A stretch of 53,392 bases of DNA from an uncultured Pelagibacteraceae bacterium (GCA_902525625.1 CABZHM010000007.1:1-53392); one strand, 5' to 3'; counted from the stretch's first letter, positions 27,405 to 36,190 are shown. Program-made: numbers and translations. The notes: a model not told the origin generated them from the sequence alone.

Positions 27405-27770
27405 CTAAGACAAATCTATTGCAAATTTTTTTAATGTTTCGATAGGTAAAATTTTCAGAGTATTTTGATGTGTGCTTTTTAGATATATTGGACAACCTTT
27501 ACCAGCTTCAACTGCTCTTGCATACCAGGTAGCACATACACACCATCCATCTCCATCTTTTAAACCAGGAAAACCGTACTCGGGATGCGGCGTAATTAAG
27601 TCGTTGCCAGCCTCTTTACACCATTCTAAAAATTCAGTTGTTACTTTTGCACAAACCGTGTGTAAACCTGTATCATTCTCATCAGTGTTACAACAGCCAT
27701 CTCTAAACCACCCAGTAAGCGGATCCAATGAACAACTTTCTAAATTTTCACCTAAAACATTTTTTTGCAT
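27405..27770 (-). CDS. DUF2237 family protein
   Basis: 121 residues with the DUF2237 blocks: NVLGENLESCSLDPLTGWFRDGCC (about 4-27), HTVCAKVTTEFLEWCK, GNDLITPHPEYGFPGLKDGDGWCVCA and the C-terminal LKSTHQNTL. Nine Cys make it Cys-rich for a cytosolic protein of this length. Function unknown. Immediately downstream of the 2OG-oxygenase pair on the minus strand (4-base gap). Confidence 0.8.
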   Translation of the reverse strand: MQKNVLGENLESCSLDPLTGWFRDGCCNTDENDTGLHTVCAKVTTEFLEWCKEAGNDLITPHPEYGFPGLKDGDGWCVCATWYARAVEAGKGCPIYLKSTHQNTLKILPIETLKKFAIDLS

Positions 27771-27774
27771 TTAA

Positions 27775-28407
27775 TTATCCAAATATGTTAAAGATTTTTT
27801 GGTCAATTAATCCATTAAATGAAATAGAACGTCTTTCCTCTTTCGTTCCTTTAAAAGGATAAACTGTATGCATCAGGTAGTGGGGAAAAAAATAAAAATC
27901 CCCGACTTTCGGTTTTATAGGATATCTACATTGAGATAAAAACATTCTATTACCATGAATTAATTCTAAGTTTCCGCCTCTATAGTCCGGCTTATTATCT
28001 TGATAGGGTTTACCAAAAGTTTCAGGTAATTTTAAAAATCCTGCGCCAGATATATGACCTGAATGCCAATGTATTGGGTTATATTCATTTTCAAATTGTC
28101 TTACTACCCACGACTCAATTAATCTAAATTCTGAAATTTTATTTCCAGTATCTTTATAAATCCATTGTGCAACAGTATCACCTAAAAATTTAAGCCAACC
28201 ACTTTCTTGAACGGTTTTTTTATCTAATTTAAATTCTTGCTTTACGTCTCCCACAAGACCTTTACCTACATCTAATTTTTTTGACTCTTCTTCATCATTG
28301 ATTGTAATATCAATAAATTTATTTAGCTTAGATAAAAGTTCTTCTGGAATTTTCGCCTTATAAATAGATGGACCAAAAGCTTTAATCAAACCATAATCAT
28401 TTTCCAT
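27775..28407 (-). CDS. 2OG-Fe(II) oxygenase-like protein (copy 1 of tandem pair)
   Basis: 210 residues with a double-stranded beta-helix signature: PIHWHSGHISGAGFLKLP (111-128), where His113/His115 are candidate iron ligands, FPHYLMHTVYPF (175-185) with His180, and ERRSISFNG (191-199), with Arg as the 2-oxoglutarate anchor. The pattern fits the putative 2OG-Fe(II) oxygenase family common in marine bacteria and phages. It shares the same layout and many identical blocks with the gene at 28416-29057, so the pair arose by duplication. Substrate unknown. Eight bases separate the two. Confidence 0.72.
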   Translation of the reverse strand: MENDYGLIKAFGPSIYKAKIPEELLSKLNKFIDITINDEEESKKLDVGKGLVGDVKQEFKLDKKTVQESGWLKFLGDTVAQWIYKDTGNKISEFRLIESWVVRQFENEYNPIHWHSGHISGAGFLKLPETFGKPYQDNKPDYRGGNLELIHGNRMFLSQCRYPIKPKVGDFYFFPHYLMHTVYPFKGTKEERRSISFNGLIDQKIFNIFG

Positions 28408-28415
28408 AATTTGTA

Positions 28416-29057
28416 TTAGTAATTTCCGTAGGCGTCATAAATATTATCATCAATTTTAGCATTAAAGGATATTGATCTTCTTTCTTCATCACTATCTGTA
28501 AATGGATATACTGTATGCATCATATAATTTGGAAAGAAATAAAAACTACCAACTTCAGGAAGAACACTAAAGGTAGATCTTTGTAAAAACATTTTAGTTC
28601 CATGAACTAATTCAATTTTACCATTTTTGAATGTTTTTTTTCCATCTTTAGATTCTTGTCCTAATATTTTAGGTACCTTTAAGTAACCAACTCCGGATAC
28701 ATGCCCAGAGTGCCAGTGTATTGGATTATAGTCATTTTTAAATTGTCTCACAACCCAAGTCTCATTAATTATAAATTTTGAGATTTGTTTTTTCTCAGTA
28801 TTTTTAATCCAAGCACCGACTGCTTGAGCTAAAAAATTCATAAATCCTGAGGATTCTACAAAATTGTTTTCTAAGACAAATTCTTGTTTTACGTGCCCGG
28901 CTAATTTGTGACCCCAATCCTGTTTTTTTGATTTTTCATTATCAGCAATAATATCATCAACATATTTGTTTAAAGTTTTTACTAATTCATCAGGCATTTG
29001 TACTTTCGCAATACTCGGTCCAAAAGGTCTAGTTATTTGTATTTGGCTTTCAGGCAT
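28416..29057 (-). CDS. 2OG-Fe(II) oxygenase-like protein (copy 2 of tandem pair)
   Basis: 213 residues, paralogue of its downstream neighbour. Shared blocks: PIHWHSGHVSGVGYLKVP, FPNYMMHTVYPF and DEERRSISFNAKID, so the predicted iron and 2-oxoglutarate sites are kept in both copies. They differ mainly in residues 1-100 and in the loop carrying the KDGKKTFKNG region, suggesting different partners or substrates. The stop of hisI lies just 3 bases upstream of its start, so it may be transcribed with hisI. Confidence 0.72.
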   Translation of the reverse strand: MPESQIQITRPFGPSIAKVQMPDELVKTLNKYVDDIIADNEKSKKQDWGHKLAGHVKQEFVLENNFVESSGFMNFLAQAVGAWIKNTEKKQISKFIINETWVVRQFKNDYNPIHWHSGHVSGVGYLKVPKILGQESKDGKKTFKNGKIELVHGTKMFLQRSTFSVLPEVGSFYFFPNYMMHTVYPFTDSDEERRSISFNAKIDDNIYDAYGNY

Positions 29058-29060
29058 AGT

Positions 29061-29528
29061 TTAAATTTTAGTGGGATTTGGCTGACCTTTGTATACTTCC
29101 TCTGGGTCAAATTTTTTTTCTTTTTCTAAAAATTTCATTTGTATTTCTCTTCCATTATCAATTTTTCCTAAGGGAATCGAACGATAAAAGCATGAACGAT
29201 AACCAACATGACAACTTGCACCATTACCAATATCAACAATTAAACAAATTGAGTCTTGATCATCATCAATTCTAATCTCTCTTACCTTTTGAGTAAATCC
29301 ACTTGTTTTTCCCTTGTGCCATAAAGATTTTCTTGATCTACTAAAGTAATAAGCCTCTTTTGTCTCTATTGTTTTCTTTAAAGCTTCAATATTCATATAA
29401 CCATGCATTAAAATGTCCTTGGTTTTATCACACATTGTTATGACCGGTATTAAACCGTCATTATCAAATTTTGGTGAAAGCATTTCTCCTTCTTCAATTT
29501 CAACAACATTTTCTCTTTTTTTGAACAT
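29061..29528 (-). CDS. hisI: Phosphoribosyl-AMP cyclohydrolase
   Basis: 155 residues, the stand-alone HisI domain. LIPVITMCDKTKDILMHGYMNIEAL (26-50), YYFSRSRKSLWHKGKTSGF and the zinc-binding CHVGYRSCF with its preceding DGNGASC-like segment (DIGNGASCHVG) are diagnostic. Opens the ring of phosphoribosyl-AMP in histidine synthesis, in the cytosol. Transcribed first of the four minus-strand genes here. The divergent gap to folE (58 bases) must hold both promoters. Confidence 0.94.
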   Translation of the reverse strand: MFKKRENVVEIEEGEMLSPKFDNDGLIPVITMCDKTKDILMHGYMNIEALKKTIETKEAYYFSRSRKSLWHKGKTSGFTQKVREIRIDDDQDSICLIVDIGNGASCHVGYRSCFYRSIPLGKIDNGREIQMKFLEKEKKFDPEEVYKGQPNPTKI

Positions 29529-29586
29529 ATTAGGTAATTATGTAGCATATATCTGCAGATATTAAATATTTTAAAAATATCTATTT

Positions 29587-30219
29587 ATGGGTATAAAACC
29601 TGCAATGAAACTTGTAAAAAATACAGAACAAGAAAAAAGTGCTAAAAAGATTTCGGATCAGGAAGCAGAAAATGCTTTTAGGACAATAATAGCGTGGTTA
29701 GGAGAAAATCCTAATAGAGAGGGCTTGCTAGAAACTCCAAAGAGAGTAGTCAAAGCATTTAAAGAGTACTTCAAGGGATATAAAGAAGATCCAAATATCA
29801 TATTAGAAAAAACTTTTGGAGATGTTGAAGGATATGATGATATGGTTGTTCAAAAGAATATTTCGGTACAAAGCCATTGTGAACATCATATGGCACCAAT
29901 TATAGGTAGAGCACATGTTGCATATATTCCCAGGAATAGAGTTGTAGGTCTAAGTAAATTAGCTAGAGTTGTTGAGGTTTTCTCAAAAAGACTACAAACA
30001 CAAGAAAGATTAACCATGCAAATTGCAAATACACTAATGAAATCATTAGATGCAAAAGGTGTAGCAGTGACTATAGATTCAACTCATCAGTGTATGACTA
30101 TGAGAGGTATAAAAAAAGAACAGGCTTCAACAGTAACGAATTATTACTTAGGACAGTTTAAAGAGGATTTAAGTTATCAAAATAGGTACTTAAGATTTAT
30201 AAGCACCCAAAAAGAGTAA
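29587..30219 (+). CDS. folE: GTP cyclohydrolase I
   Basis: 210 residues. The zinc ligands are Cys98 and His101 in QSHCEHHMAP and Cys169 in STHQCMTMRG; GLSKLARVVEVFSKRLQTQERLTMQIA is the conserved active-site segment. Converts GTP to 7,8-dihydroneopterin triphosphate, the first step to folates and other pterins, relevant here because the window is rich in THF-dependent enzymes. An alternative start is the Met at residue 7. One base separates it from acuI. Confidence 0.95.
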   Translation: MGIKPAMKLVKNTEQEKSAKKISDQEAENAFRTIIAWLGENPNREGLLETPKRVVKAFKEYFKGYKEDPNIILEKTFGDVEGYDDMVVQKNISVQSHCEHHMAPIIGRAHVAYIPRNRVVGLSKLARVVEVFSKRLQTQERLTMQIANTLMKSLDAKGVAVTIDSTHQCMTMRGIKKEQASTVTNYYLGQFKEDLSYQNRYLRFISTQKE

Positions 30220-30220
30220 A

Positions 30221-31222
30221 GTGTCTGATCAATTTAAAGCATTAATTTTAAATCAAAAAGGTGAAGAGTTCACAAGGGAAGTTAAATCAATTGACAAAAG
30301 TTTTTTAAGACATGGTGATGTAACTATTAAAGTAGATTACTCAGACTTGAATTTTAAAGATGGGATGATCCTTAAGAATGGAGGAAGATTAGTTAAAGAA
30401 TTTCCTCATATTCCTGGAATTGACTTTTCAGGAACTGTTCTAGAGAGTGAAAACTCAAAATTTAAATCAGGTGATGAAGTAATTTTGACTGGTTTTAGAG
30501 TTGGAGAAATTTTTTATGGCGGTTATTCCCAAATCGCAAAAGTGAATGGAGATTTTTTGATTAAAAAACCAACTGGTTTAACGACGAAGCAAGCAATGAT
30601 ATTGGGTACGGCAGGTTTTACATCTCTAATGGCGGCATTTGCAATTAAAGCGAGAGAGGAAATTTTATTAGGTGAAAAAGTAAAAAATGTTTTAGTAACA
30701 GGAGCATCTGGAGGAGTAGGTAGTATTGCAGTTATGATACTAAATAAAATGGGATACGGTGTTACTGCTGTTTCTGGAAAAGAGTCTAAAGCTGACTACT
30801 TGAAATTATTAGGTGCTAAAAACGTTATAAATAGGGCTGAATTTGATAAAGATCCAAAACTAATTGATAAAGGTTTATGGGATGGAGTAGTTGATACAGT
30901 TGGTGGAAAAATTTTAGCTAATGCAATTGTTCAAACAAATTCGAATGGAATTATCGCGGTCTGTGGTAATGCAAGTACTAATGAACTTAATACAAATGTA
31001 ATTCCATTTATGTTAAGAGGAATAAAACTTTGGGGTATGGACTCTGCCAATTGCAGCATACGAAGAAGAGAATTTATTTGGGGAGAAGCTTCAAAATTAA
31101 TTGATTTTGATTTATTTGAAAATTCTATTCAAACCGTAAGCTTGGAGGAGTTGATTGAAACTTATCCGAAAATATTAAAAGGTGAAATTTCAGGAAGAGT
31201 TTTAGTAGATTTAAATAAATAA
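30221..31222 (+). CDS. acuI: Acryloyl-CoA reductase, AcuI/YhdH family
   Basis: 333 residues, zinc-free medium-chain dehydrogenase. SDLNFKDGMILKNGG (41-55) and FPHIPGIDFSGTV match the AcuI/YhdH subgroup, and VTGASGGVGSIAV (159-171) is the NADPH loop. Reduces acryloyl-CoA to propanoyl-CoA, the detoxification step for acrylate from DMSP cleavage or 3-hydroxypropanoate use. Start is GTG (30221); it follows folE by one base and its TAA overlaps the ATG of a LysR regulator. No DMSP lyase is next to it in this window. Confidence 0.85.
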   Translation: MSDQFKALILNQKGEEFTREVKSIDKSFLRHGDVTIKVDYSDLNFKDGMILKNGGRLVKEFPHIPGIDFSGTVLESENSKFKSGDEVILTGFRVGEIFYGGYSQIAKVNGDFLIKKPTGLTTKQAMILGTAGFTSLMAAFAIKAREEILLGEKVKNVLVTGASGGVGSIAVMILNKMGYGVTAVSGKESKADYLKLLGAKNVINRAEFDKDPKLIDKGLWDGVVDTVGGKILANAIVQTNSNGIIAVCGNASTNELNTNVIPFMLRGIKLWGMDSANCSIRRREFIWGEASKLIDFDLFENSIQTVSLEELIETYPKILKGEISGRVLVDLNK

Positions 31223-32112
31223 TGGATTGGGACAAATTAAAGATTTTTCATGCAGTGGCTGAGGCTGGAAGTTTTACAAATGCAACAGTCAATTTAAATT
31301 TGAGTCAATCTGCTATTAGTCGGCAGATTCAATCATTAGAGCAAGATTTACAGGTTCAATTATTCGAGAGACATGCGAGAGGTCTTACCCTTACAGAAAA
31401 TGGTGAGTATGTTTTTAAAACAGCTCATGAAGTCATAAGTAAATTAAAAGAGGTAGAAACTACTTTAGGTGATCAAAAAAATAAGCCAACTGGAAGATTA
31501 ACCATTACGACAGTAAGAAGTTTTGGTACTCACTGGCTTACACCAAGAATTCAAGAATTTATGAGATTGAATCCAGAAATTGAAATAGAATTAATTTTTG
31601 AGGACAAAGAGCTAGATTTAAGCACTAGACAAGCGGATATTGGTATATTTATGAGAAGGCCAAAACAATTAAATTATATTCAAAAAAAATTAGTTGATCT
31701 TAAATACTATATTTATGGGTCTAACAGGTATTTAGAAAAAAATGGCATGCCCAAATCAATCAGTGACTTAAATAAACATAAATTTATATCTTTTGGAAAA
31801 GGAGCACCCTCACCAGTTTATAATCCCGACTGGGCATTAAAATTAGGAATGACAGATGGAAAAAAAAGAAAACCAATAATGAAAGTAAATAGTGTGATGG
31901 GTTTACTGCTCGCAGTTGAAACAGGTGTAGGATTAGCTGCTTTACCAGAGTATTTGGTAAACGAATCAAATAAGGTTATAAAAGTATTACCCAAATCTGA
32001 GGGGCCAATTACTGAAGCCCATTTTGTATATCCTCAATCACTCAAAAATACAGCAAGAGTTCAAGCTTTTCGCAATTTTTTATTTAGCAAAATAGGCGAT
32101 TGGAAGTCATAA
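31222..32112 (+). CDS. LysR-family transcriptional regulator
   Basis: 296 residues. N-terminal winged helix-turn-helix with LKIFHAVAEAGSFTNATVNLNLSQSAISRQIQSLE (5-39 region), then a LysR substrate-binding domain ending near residue 290. The ATG overlaps the acuI stop codon by one base, so it is co-translated with acuI and may regulate folE/acuI or neighbouring one-carbon genes; that is inference. No target operator was identified. Confidence 0.88.
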   Translation: MDWDKLKIFHAVAEAGSFTNATVNLNLSQSAISRQIQSLEQDLQVQLFERHARGLTLTENGEYVFKTAHEVISKLKEVETTLGDQKNKPTGRLTITTVRSFGTHWLTPRIQEFMRLNPEIEIELIFEDKELDLSTRQADIGIFMRRPKQLNYIQKKLVDLKYYIYGSNRYLEKNGMPKSISDLNKHKFISFGKGAPSPVYNPDWALKLGMTDGKKRKPIMKVNSVMGLLLAVETGVGLAALPEYLVNESNKVIKVLPKSEGPITEAHFVYPQSLKNTARVQAFRNFLFSKIGDWKS

Positions 32113-32134
32113 TCAACCTGCGACACTATTGAGA

Positions 32135-32166
32135 TTGATAATCATTATCAATGAGAATAATTCTCA
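32135..32166 (+). promoter_or_regulatory. Tandem Fur-type operator upstream of fbpA
   Basis: Two perfect palindromes stand side by side: TTGATAATCATTATCAA (32135-32151), which contains the exact 7-1-7 Fur box TGATAATnATTATCA, and TGAGAATAATTCTCA (32152-32166), also 7-1-7. They lie 38-69 bases before the fbpA ATG and cover a plausible promoter (TTGATA 32135, AATAAT 32156, 15-base spacing). Known for Fur: Fe2+-bound repressor blocks iron-uptake genes. Direct evidence is the sequence; regulator identity is inferred. Confidence 0.8.
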
Positions 32167-32203
32167 TTCTCACATAAATTATGCGGAAGAATAACGGAGA
32201 TAA

Positions 32204-33232
32204 ATGAGAAAAATAACAATTTTGGCATTAATAACATCTTTATTTGCATCTGTGTTTGCAATTGCAGATGAAGTTAATATTTTTAATGCTAGGCATTATA
32301 AAGCTGATGGAGAGTTATATGCCAAATTCACTAACAAAACTGGGATTAAAGTAAATCTGATCAATGGAAAATCAGGTGCCTTAGAGAAAAGAATTCTTGA
32401 AGAAGGTGTCGATTCTTCTGCAGATCTTTATATCACAGCAGATGCTGGAAGATGTGGTGCAATGGATGCAAAAGGTGCGCTCCAAGGTGGTTTAACATCT
32501 GCAGCAATCAAATCATCTGTTCCAAAAAGCTTTAGAACAAACAAGTGGGTTGGAATCGCAAAAAGAGCTAGAATAATTTATTATTCACCTGAAAGAGTAA
32601 CAGGTGCTGAGTTATCTGGAATGACATACGAGGGTCTAGCTGATCCAAAATGGAAAGGCAGATTAGTAATAAGAAAATCTAGTAACATTTATAATAAGTC
32701 TCTTGTAGCATCATTGATTAAGAACAATGGAAAAGCTGCAACAGCGAAATGGGCTGAGGGCGTTGTTTCTAATATGGCAAGAACTCCTAAAGGAAATGAC
32801 AGAGCTCAAATTATGGCAGTAGCAGCTGGTGAAGCAGATATTGCTGTAGCTAACACTTATTATTTAGCTCTTATGTTATCTGGAAAAAAAGGTGCTGAGC
32901 AACAAGAAGCAGCTAAAAAAGTTAAAGCTTTTTTCCCTAATCAAAATGATAGAGGAACGCACATGAATGTTAGTTGTGCCGCTTTAGTAAAAGGTGCGCC
33001 TAATAAAGCAAATGCTGTCAAGCTTGTAGAGTTTTTATTAACTCCAGATTCTCAAGAGCATTTTACAAATAATACTTTTGAGTTTCCAATGATTGATGGT
33101 GTTTCACCTAGTCCATTAGTGGTAAATAATTTAGGATTAGATTTCAAGCAAGATATGAAAACTAAACTAGCTTCTTATGGAAAAAACCAAGCTGCTGCAG
33201 TAGAAGTAATGACAGCTGCTGGTTGGAAGTAA
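32204..33232 (+). CDS. fbpA: Fe(III) ABC transporter periplasmic binding protein
   Basis: 342 residues of the FutA/FbpA class. Signal peptide about residues 1-22 (ILALITSLFASVFA, cut near AIADE). VNIFNARHYKADGELYAKFTNKTGI is the family start; DLYITADAGRCGAMDAKG and the C-terminal pair of tyrosines in VANTYYLALML are the expected iron-ligand region. Binds ferric iron in the periplasm for FbpBC. Preceded by a tandem Fur box; GGAG lies close before the ATG. Confidence 0.9.
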   Translation: MRKITILALITSLFASVFAIADEVNIFNARHYKADGELYAKFTNKTGIKVNLINGKSGALEKRILEEGVDSSADLYITADAGRCGAMDAKGALQGGLTSAAIKSSVPKSFRTNKWVGIAKRARIIYYSPERVTGAELSGMTYEGLADPKWKGRLVIRKSSNIYNKSLVASLIKNNGKAATAKWAEGVVSNMARTPKGNDRAQIMAVAAGEADIAVANTYYLALMLSGKKGAEQQEAAKKVKAFFPNQNDRGTHMNVSCAALVKGAPNKANAVKLVEFLLTPDSQEHFTNNTFEFPMIDGVSPSPLVVNNLGLDFKQDMKTKLASYGKNQAAAVEVMTAAGWK

Positions 33233-33236
33233 CACA

Positions 33237-33407
33237 ATGGAAGAGGATAAAAAATTTATATCTAATATTGATTATAATAAGTCTTCTAAAGCATGTTCCC
33301 CATGTAATTTAGAGTGTGAAAAAGTCAATAAGAGAATAAATAACAGAAAATTATCAGATATTGATGCTAAGGAGGTTCCGCATATCCTAAAAGTATTTGA
33401 TATTTGA
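33237..33407 (+). CDS. 56-aa Cys-rich microprotein in the iron operon
   Basis: ATG at 33237, four bases after the fbpA stop; TGA at 33405-33407. 56 residues (MEEDKKFISNIDYNKSSK, then CSPCNLEC, ending AKEVPHILKVFDI). Three Cys in a CxxCxxxC cluster (20, 23, 27) in an otherwise charged, helical peptide suggest metal binding. No known family recognised. Sits between fbpA and the hairpin/fbpB, so it should be made with the iron-uptake proteins. A GGAAG precedes the ATG within the fbpA stop region. Confidence 0.6.
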   Translation: MEEDKKFISNIDYNKSSKACSPCNLECEKVNKRINNRKLSDIDAKEVPHILKVFDI

Positions 33408-33418
33408 TTTTTCTGGGT

Positions 33419-33462
33419 GCCCACAATCATTAGAAAGTTGTCTCCTTTCTTTTATTGTGGGC
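33419..33462 (+). terminator. Intercistronic hairpin between fbpA/microprotein and fbpB
   Basis: Outer arms GCCCACAAT (33419-33427) and ATTGTGGGC (33454-33462) are perfectly complementary; inner arms AGAAAG (33432-33437) and CTTTCT (33445-33450) add 6 pairs, with a 7-base loop. No U-run follows. Likely limits read-through to fbpB and protects fbpA mRNA, like the hairpin at 4470-4506. Confidence 0.6.
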
Positions 33463-33499
33463 ATAATACTTTTCATGTTTATAAGGCGGATTATAAATT

Positions 33500-35119
33500 A
33501 TGAAGATTAATTTTTGGTATATATCTTCTTTTCTTATTTCATTACTAGTTATAATTCCAATACTAACAGTATTCTCAAGTTTTTTTGAGCAAACAACAAA
33601 TTATTTTGACATCTTAAAAGAAACTTTTTTATTTGAATATACTTATAACTCTCTTGCCTTATTAATTAGTGTCTTAACACTTACTTTTTTGATTGGAACT
33701 ATCACAGCATACTTAGTCTCTTTTTATGATTTTCCGTTAAGTAATTTTTTTAAGTGGGCACTAATTTTATCTTTTGCAGTGCCACCGTATATTTATGCAT
33801 ATTCTTTGACAGCTTTTTTTGAAAATTATGGAACAGCATATACAATTTTAAAAAATCTGTTTGGAGAGGCTAACTATAACCAGCATATCCCTAAATTCGA
33901 TGGTATGTTAGGTAGTATACTCTCTATTTCTATCTCGCTATTTGGTTATGTTTACATACTGACTAGAGCATCATTTTTATACCAATCACAAAGTCTAATT
34001 GATCTTGGAAAGAATTTAGGATTTACAAATTTTCAATCTTTTTATAAGGTAATTTTACCTGCAGCACGACCTGCAATTGTTGCCGGACTTTCGCTTGTCG
34101 CAATGGAAACATTAGCTGAATTTGGTGCTGTTGATTTCTTTTCAATAAATACATTAACTACAGGAATTTATAATTCATGGATCGCATTTGATGATTTAGC
34201 TTTTGCGAATCGATTATCTTTTTTTCTTTTATTGTTTATCTTTGCATTATTTATTTTAGAAAATTTATCTCGAAATAAGGCAAAATATCATTTCAATTCA
34301 AGAGGTGGGTTTAAACATAAAGATAAAATTAAATTGACTAAAAAAAAATCATTTTTAGCTTTTATCTTTTGTTTTTTTATTTTTTTTATAAGTTTCTTAT
34401 TTCCGTTAAGTCAAATGTTATATTGGACAATTAAATTTCCGGAAAATTTATTTGATTTAAATATTTTAAATCTTTTATTAAATACTTTATATCTGGTAAT
34501 AATTTCTAGTATTGTATTAATTACTTTTTCTTTGATCTCTAATTATGGCAATAGAGTTTTAAAAAATAAATTTTTAAATATTTTGTCAACTTTGTCAATT
34601 TCAGGCTACGCAATACCAGGCGTAATTCTTGCAGTAGCTTTTATAACTTTTATTTCATGGTTAGATGAAAGCATGATTAAAACATTAGGTTTAACATCCA
34701 TTAAAAAGATATTTATAGGTTCAATTTTAGGTTTGGTGTTGGTTTATTTTGTAAGATTTTATTCCCTAGCTTTCAATGGAATAAAATCAGGTTATGAAAA
34801 AATAAATATTTATGTTGATGAAAGTGCCTATCTATTGGGTTATTCAAAAAAAAAGACATTTCTTAATATTCATGTTCCAATTCTGAGAAATTCACTTTTG
34901 TTTGTTGGTGTCTTGGTTGCCCTTGAGATAATTAGAGAATTACCGATAGCTTTGATATTAAGACCGTTTAACTTTGAAACTTTTGCAACTACAGCCTATA
35001 TTTCAGCCTCGGAGGACCTTTTAGAGGCAGCAGCTGTTCCATCATTATTTTTAATTTTAATTGCATCATTCTTCATTATAACTGCATCAAAATATATTTT
35101 AAGGGAAAATAATGAGTAA
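33500..35119 (+). CDS. fbpB: Fe(III) ABC transporter permease
   Basis: 539 residues, about twelve hydrophobic spans, with two binding-protein-dependent permease domains fused in one chain as in FbpB/AfuB. EAA-type coupling loops are seen as DLGKNLGFTNFQSFYKVILPAARPA (first half) and DESAYLLGYSKKKTFLNIHVPILRNS (second half). Inner membrane. Its end overlaps fbpC by 8 bases. The start follows the hairpin by about 37 bases and has AAGGCGG nearby. Confidence 0.9.
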   Translation: MKINFWYISSFLISLLVIIPILTVFSSFFEQTTNYFDILKETFLFEYTYNSLALLISVLTLTFLIGTITAYLVSFYDFPLSNFFKWALILSFAVPPYIYAYSLTAFFENYGTAYTILKNLFGEANYNQHIPKFDGMLGSILSISISLFGYVYILTRASFLYQSQSLIDLGKNLGFTNFQSFYKVILPAARPAIVAGLSLVAMETLAEFGAVDFFSINTLTTGIYNSWIAFDDLAFANRLSFFLLLFIFALFILENLSRNKAKYHFNSRGGFKHKDKIKLTKKKSFLAFIFCFFIFFISFLFPLSQMLYWTIKFPENLFDLNILNLLLNTLYLVIISSIVLITFSLISNYGNRVLKNKFLNILSTLSISGYAIPGVILAVAFITFISWLDESMIKTLGLTSIKKIFIGSILGLVLVYFVRFYSLAFNGIKSGYEKINIYVDESAYLLGYSKKKTFLNIHVPILRNSLLFVGVLVALEIIRELPIALILRPFNFETFATTAYISASEDLLEAAAVPSLFLILIASFFIITASKYILRENNE

Positions 35120-36173
35120 TAACTTTTTTGAGGTAAGAAATGTTGACTTTGTTGTAGGTGGTAAAACAAAAGTTAGAAATGTATCTTTCTCCATTAAAAA
35201 TGAGGGTGATGTAATATGTTTACTTGGTCCATCGGGAATAGGAAAGACTACTATTTTAAGAACCATAGCTGGACTACAAAGAATTAAACATGGTTCTATT
35301 AAATTAAATGGAAAAATAATTTCGTCTGAAAATTTAAATGTTGAGCCTGAACATAGAAATATATCTCTTGCTTTTCAAGAGAATAGTTTATTTCCGCATT
35401 ATACTGTAAAGAAAAATATTTTATTAGGTTTTGAAAAGAATAAATTGAAAAAAAGGAAAGAGATAAATCTTCAAGAAATTTTAGATTTATTAGATCTCTC
35501 AAAAATACTCAATCAATACCCACATCAAATTAGTGCCGGTGAAGCTCAAAGAGCCTCTTTAGCCAGAGCTCTACTAACACAACCAGATCTTTTATTGTTA
35601 GATGAGCCATTATCTAATGTGGACCAAAGTTTTAAAGAAGAGATTCAAATTAGGTTAAAAAGAATTTTAAAAACTCTCAAAATTTCTACAATTATTGTTA
35701 CTCATGATTCTTATGAGGCTTTCTATTTAGGTTCAAAATGTGGAATTATTTTAGATCAAGAACTTAGACAGTTTGATGATCCCTATAAAGTTTATCATTT
35801 TCCAAATTCTGTAGAAGTTGTAAATTTTTTGAATAGAGGTGTTTTAATTCCTGCTGAGGTAACAAGTCCTAAAAGTTTAGAAAATAAGGATCTTGGTACT
35901 ATTACAGGCAATTTTGTAAAACCTTTTCCAATTGGATCAAATGTCCAACTCTTAATTCAACCAGAAGACCTACATCATGATGATCAAAGTAATTTAAAGT
36001 TAGAAATAGTTGATAGAAAGTTTAGGGGTACAAGTTTTATTTATACTTTAAAAACAACTACTAATAAGTTTATTCCTGTATTTGTTCATTCTCATCATAT
36101 TCATCAACATGAGATAAGTGAAAAATTTGGTATAAAAAGACCAATTCATATTGATCATATAGTTTGCTTCTAA
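35112..36173 (+). CDS. fbpC: Fe(III) ABC transporter ATP-binding protein
   Basis: 353 residues. Walker A GPSGIGKTT, Q-loop FQENSLFPHYTV, signature ISAGEAQRASLARAL (SAGEAQ instead of the canonical SGGQQ), Walker B LLLLDEPLS and switch VTHDSYEAF. A C-terminal TOBE-like domain (about 255-353) carries several His residues (HHDD, HSHHIHQHE) which could sense metal. Overlaps fbpB by 8 bases. Energises ferric iron uptake. Confidence 0.9.
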   Translation: MSNNFFEVRNVDFVVGGKTKVRNVSFSIKNEGDVICLLGPSGIGKTTILRTIAGLQRIKHGSIKLNGKIISSENLNVEPEHRNISLAFQENSLFPHYTVKKNILLGFEKNKLKKRKEINLQEILDLLDLSKILNQYPHQISAGEAQRASLARALLTQPDLLLLDEPLSNVDQSFKEEIQIRLKRILKTLKISTIIVTHDSYEAFYLGSKCGIILDQELRQFDDPYKVYHFPNSVEVVNFLNRGVLIPAEVTSPKSLENKDLGTITGNFVKPFPIGSNVQLLIQPEDLHHDDQSNLKLEIVDRKFRGTSFIYTLKTTTNKFIPVFVHSHHIHQHEISEKFGIKRPIHIDHIVCF

Positions 36174-36190
36174 TAAAAACCTTTTAGAAA

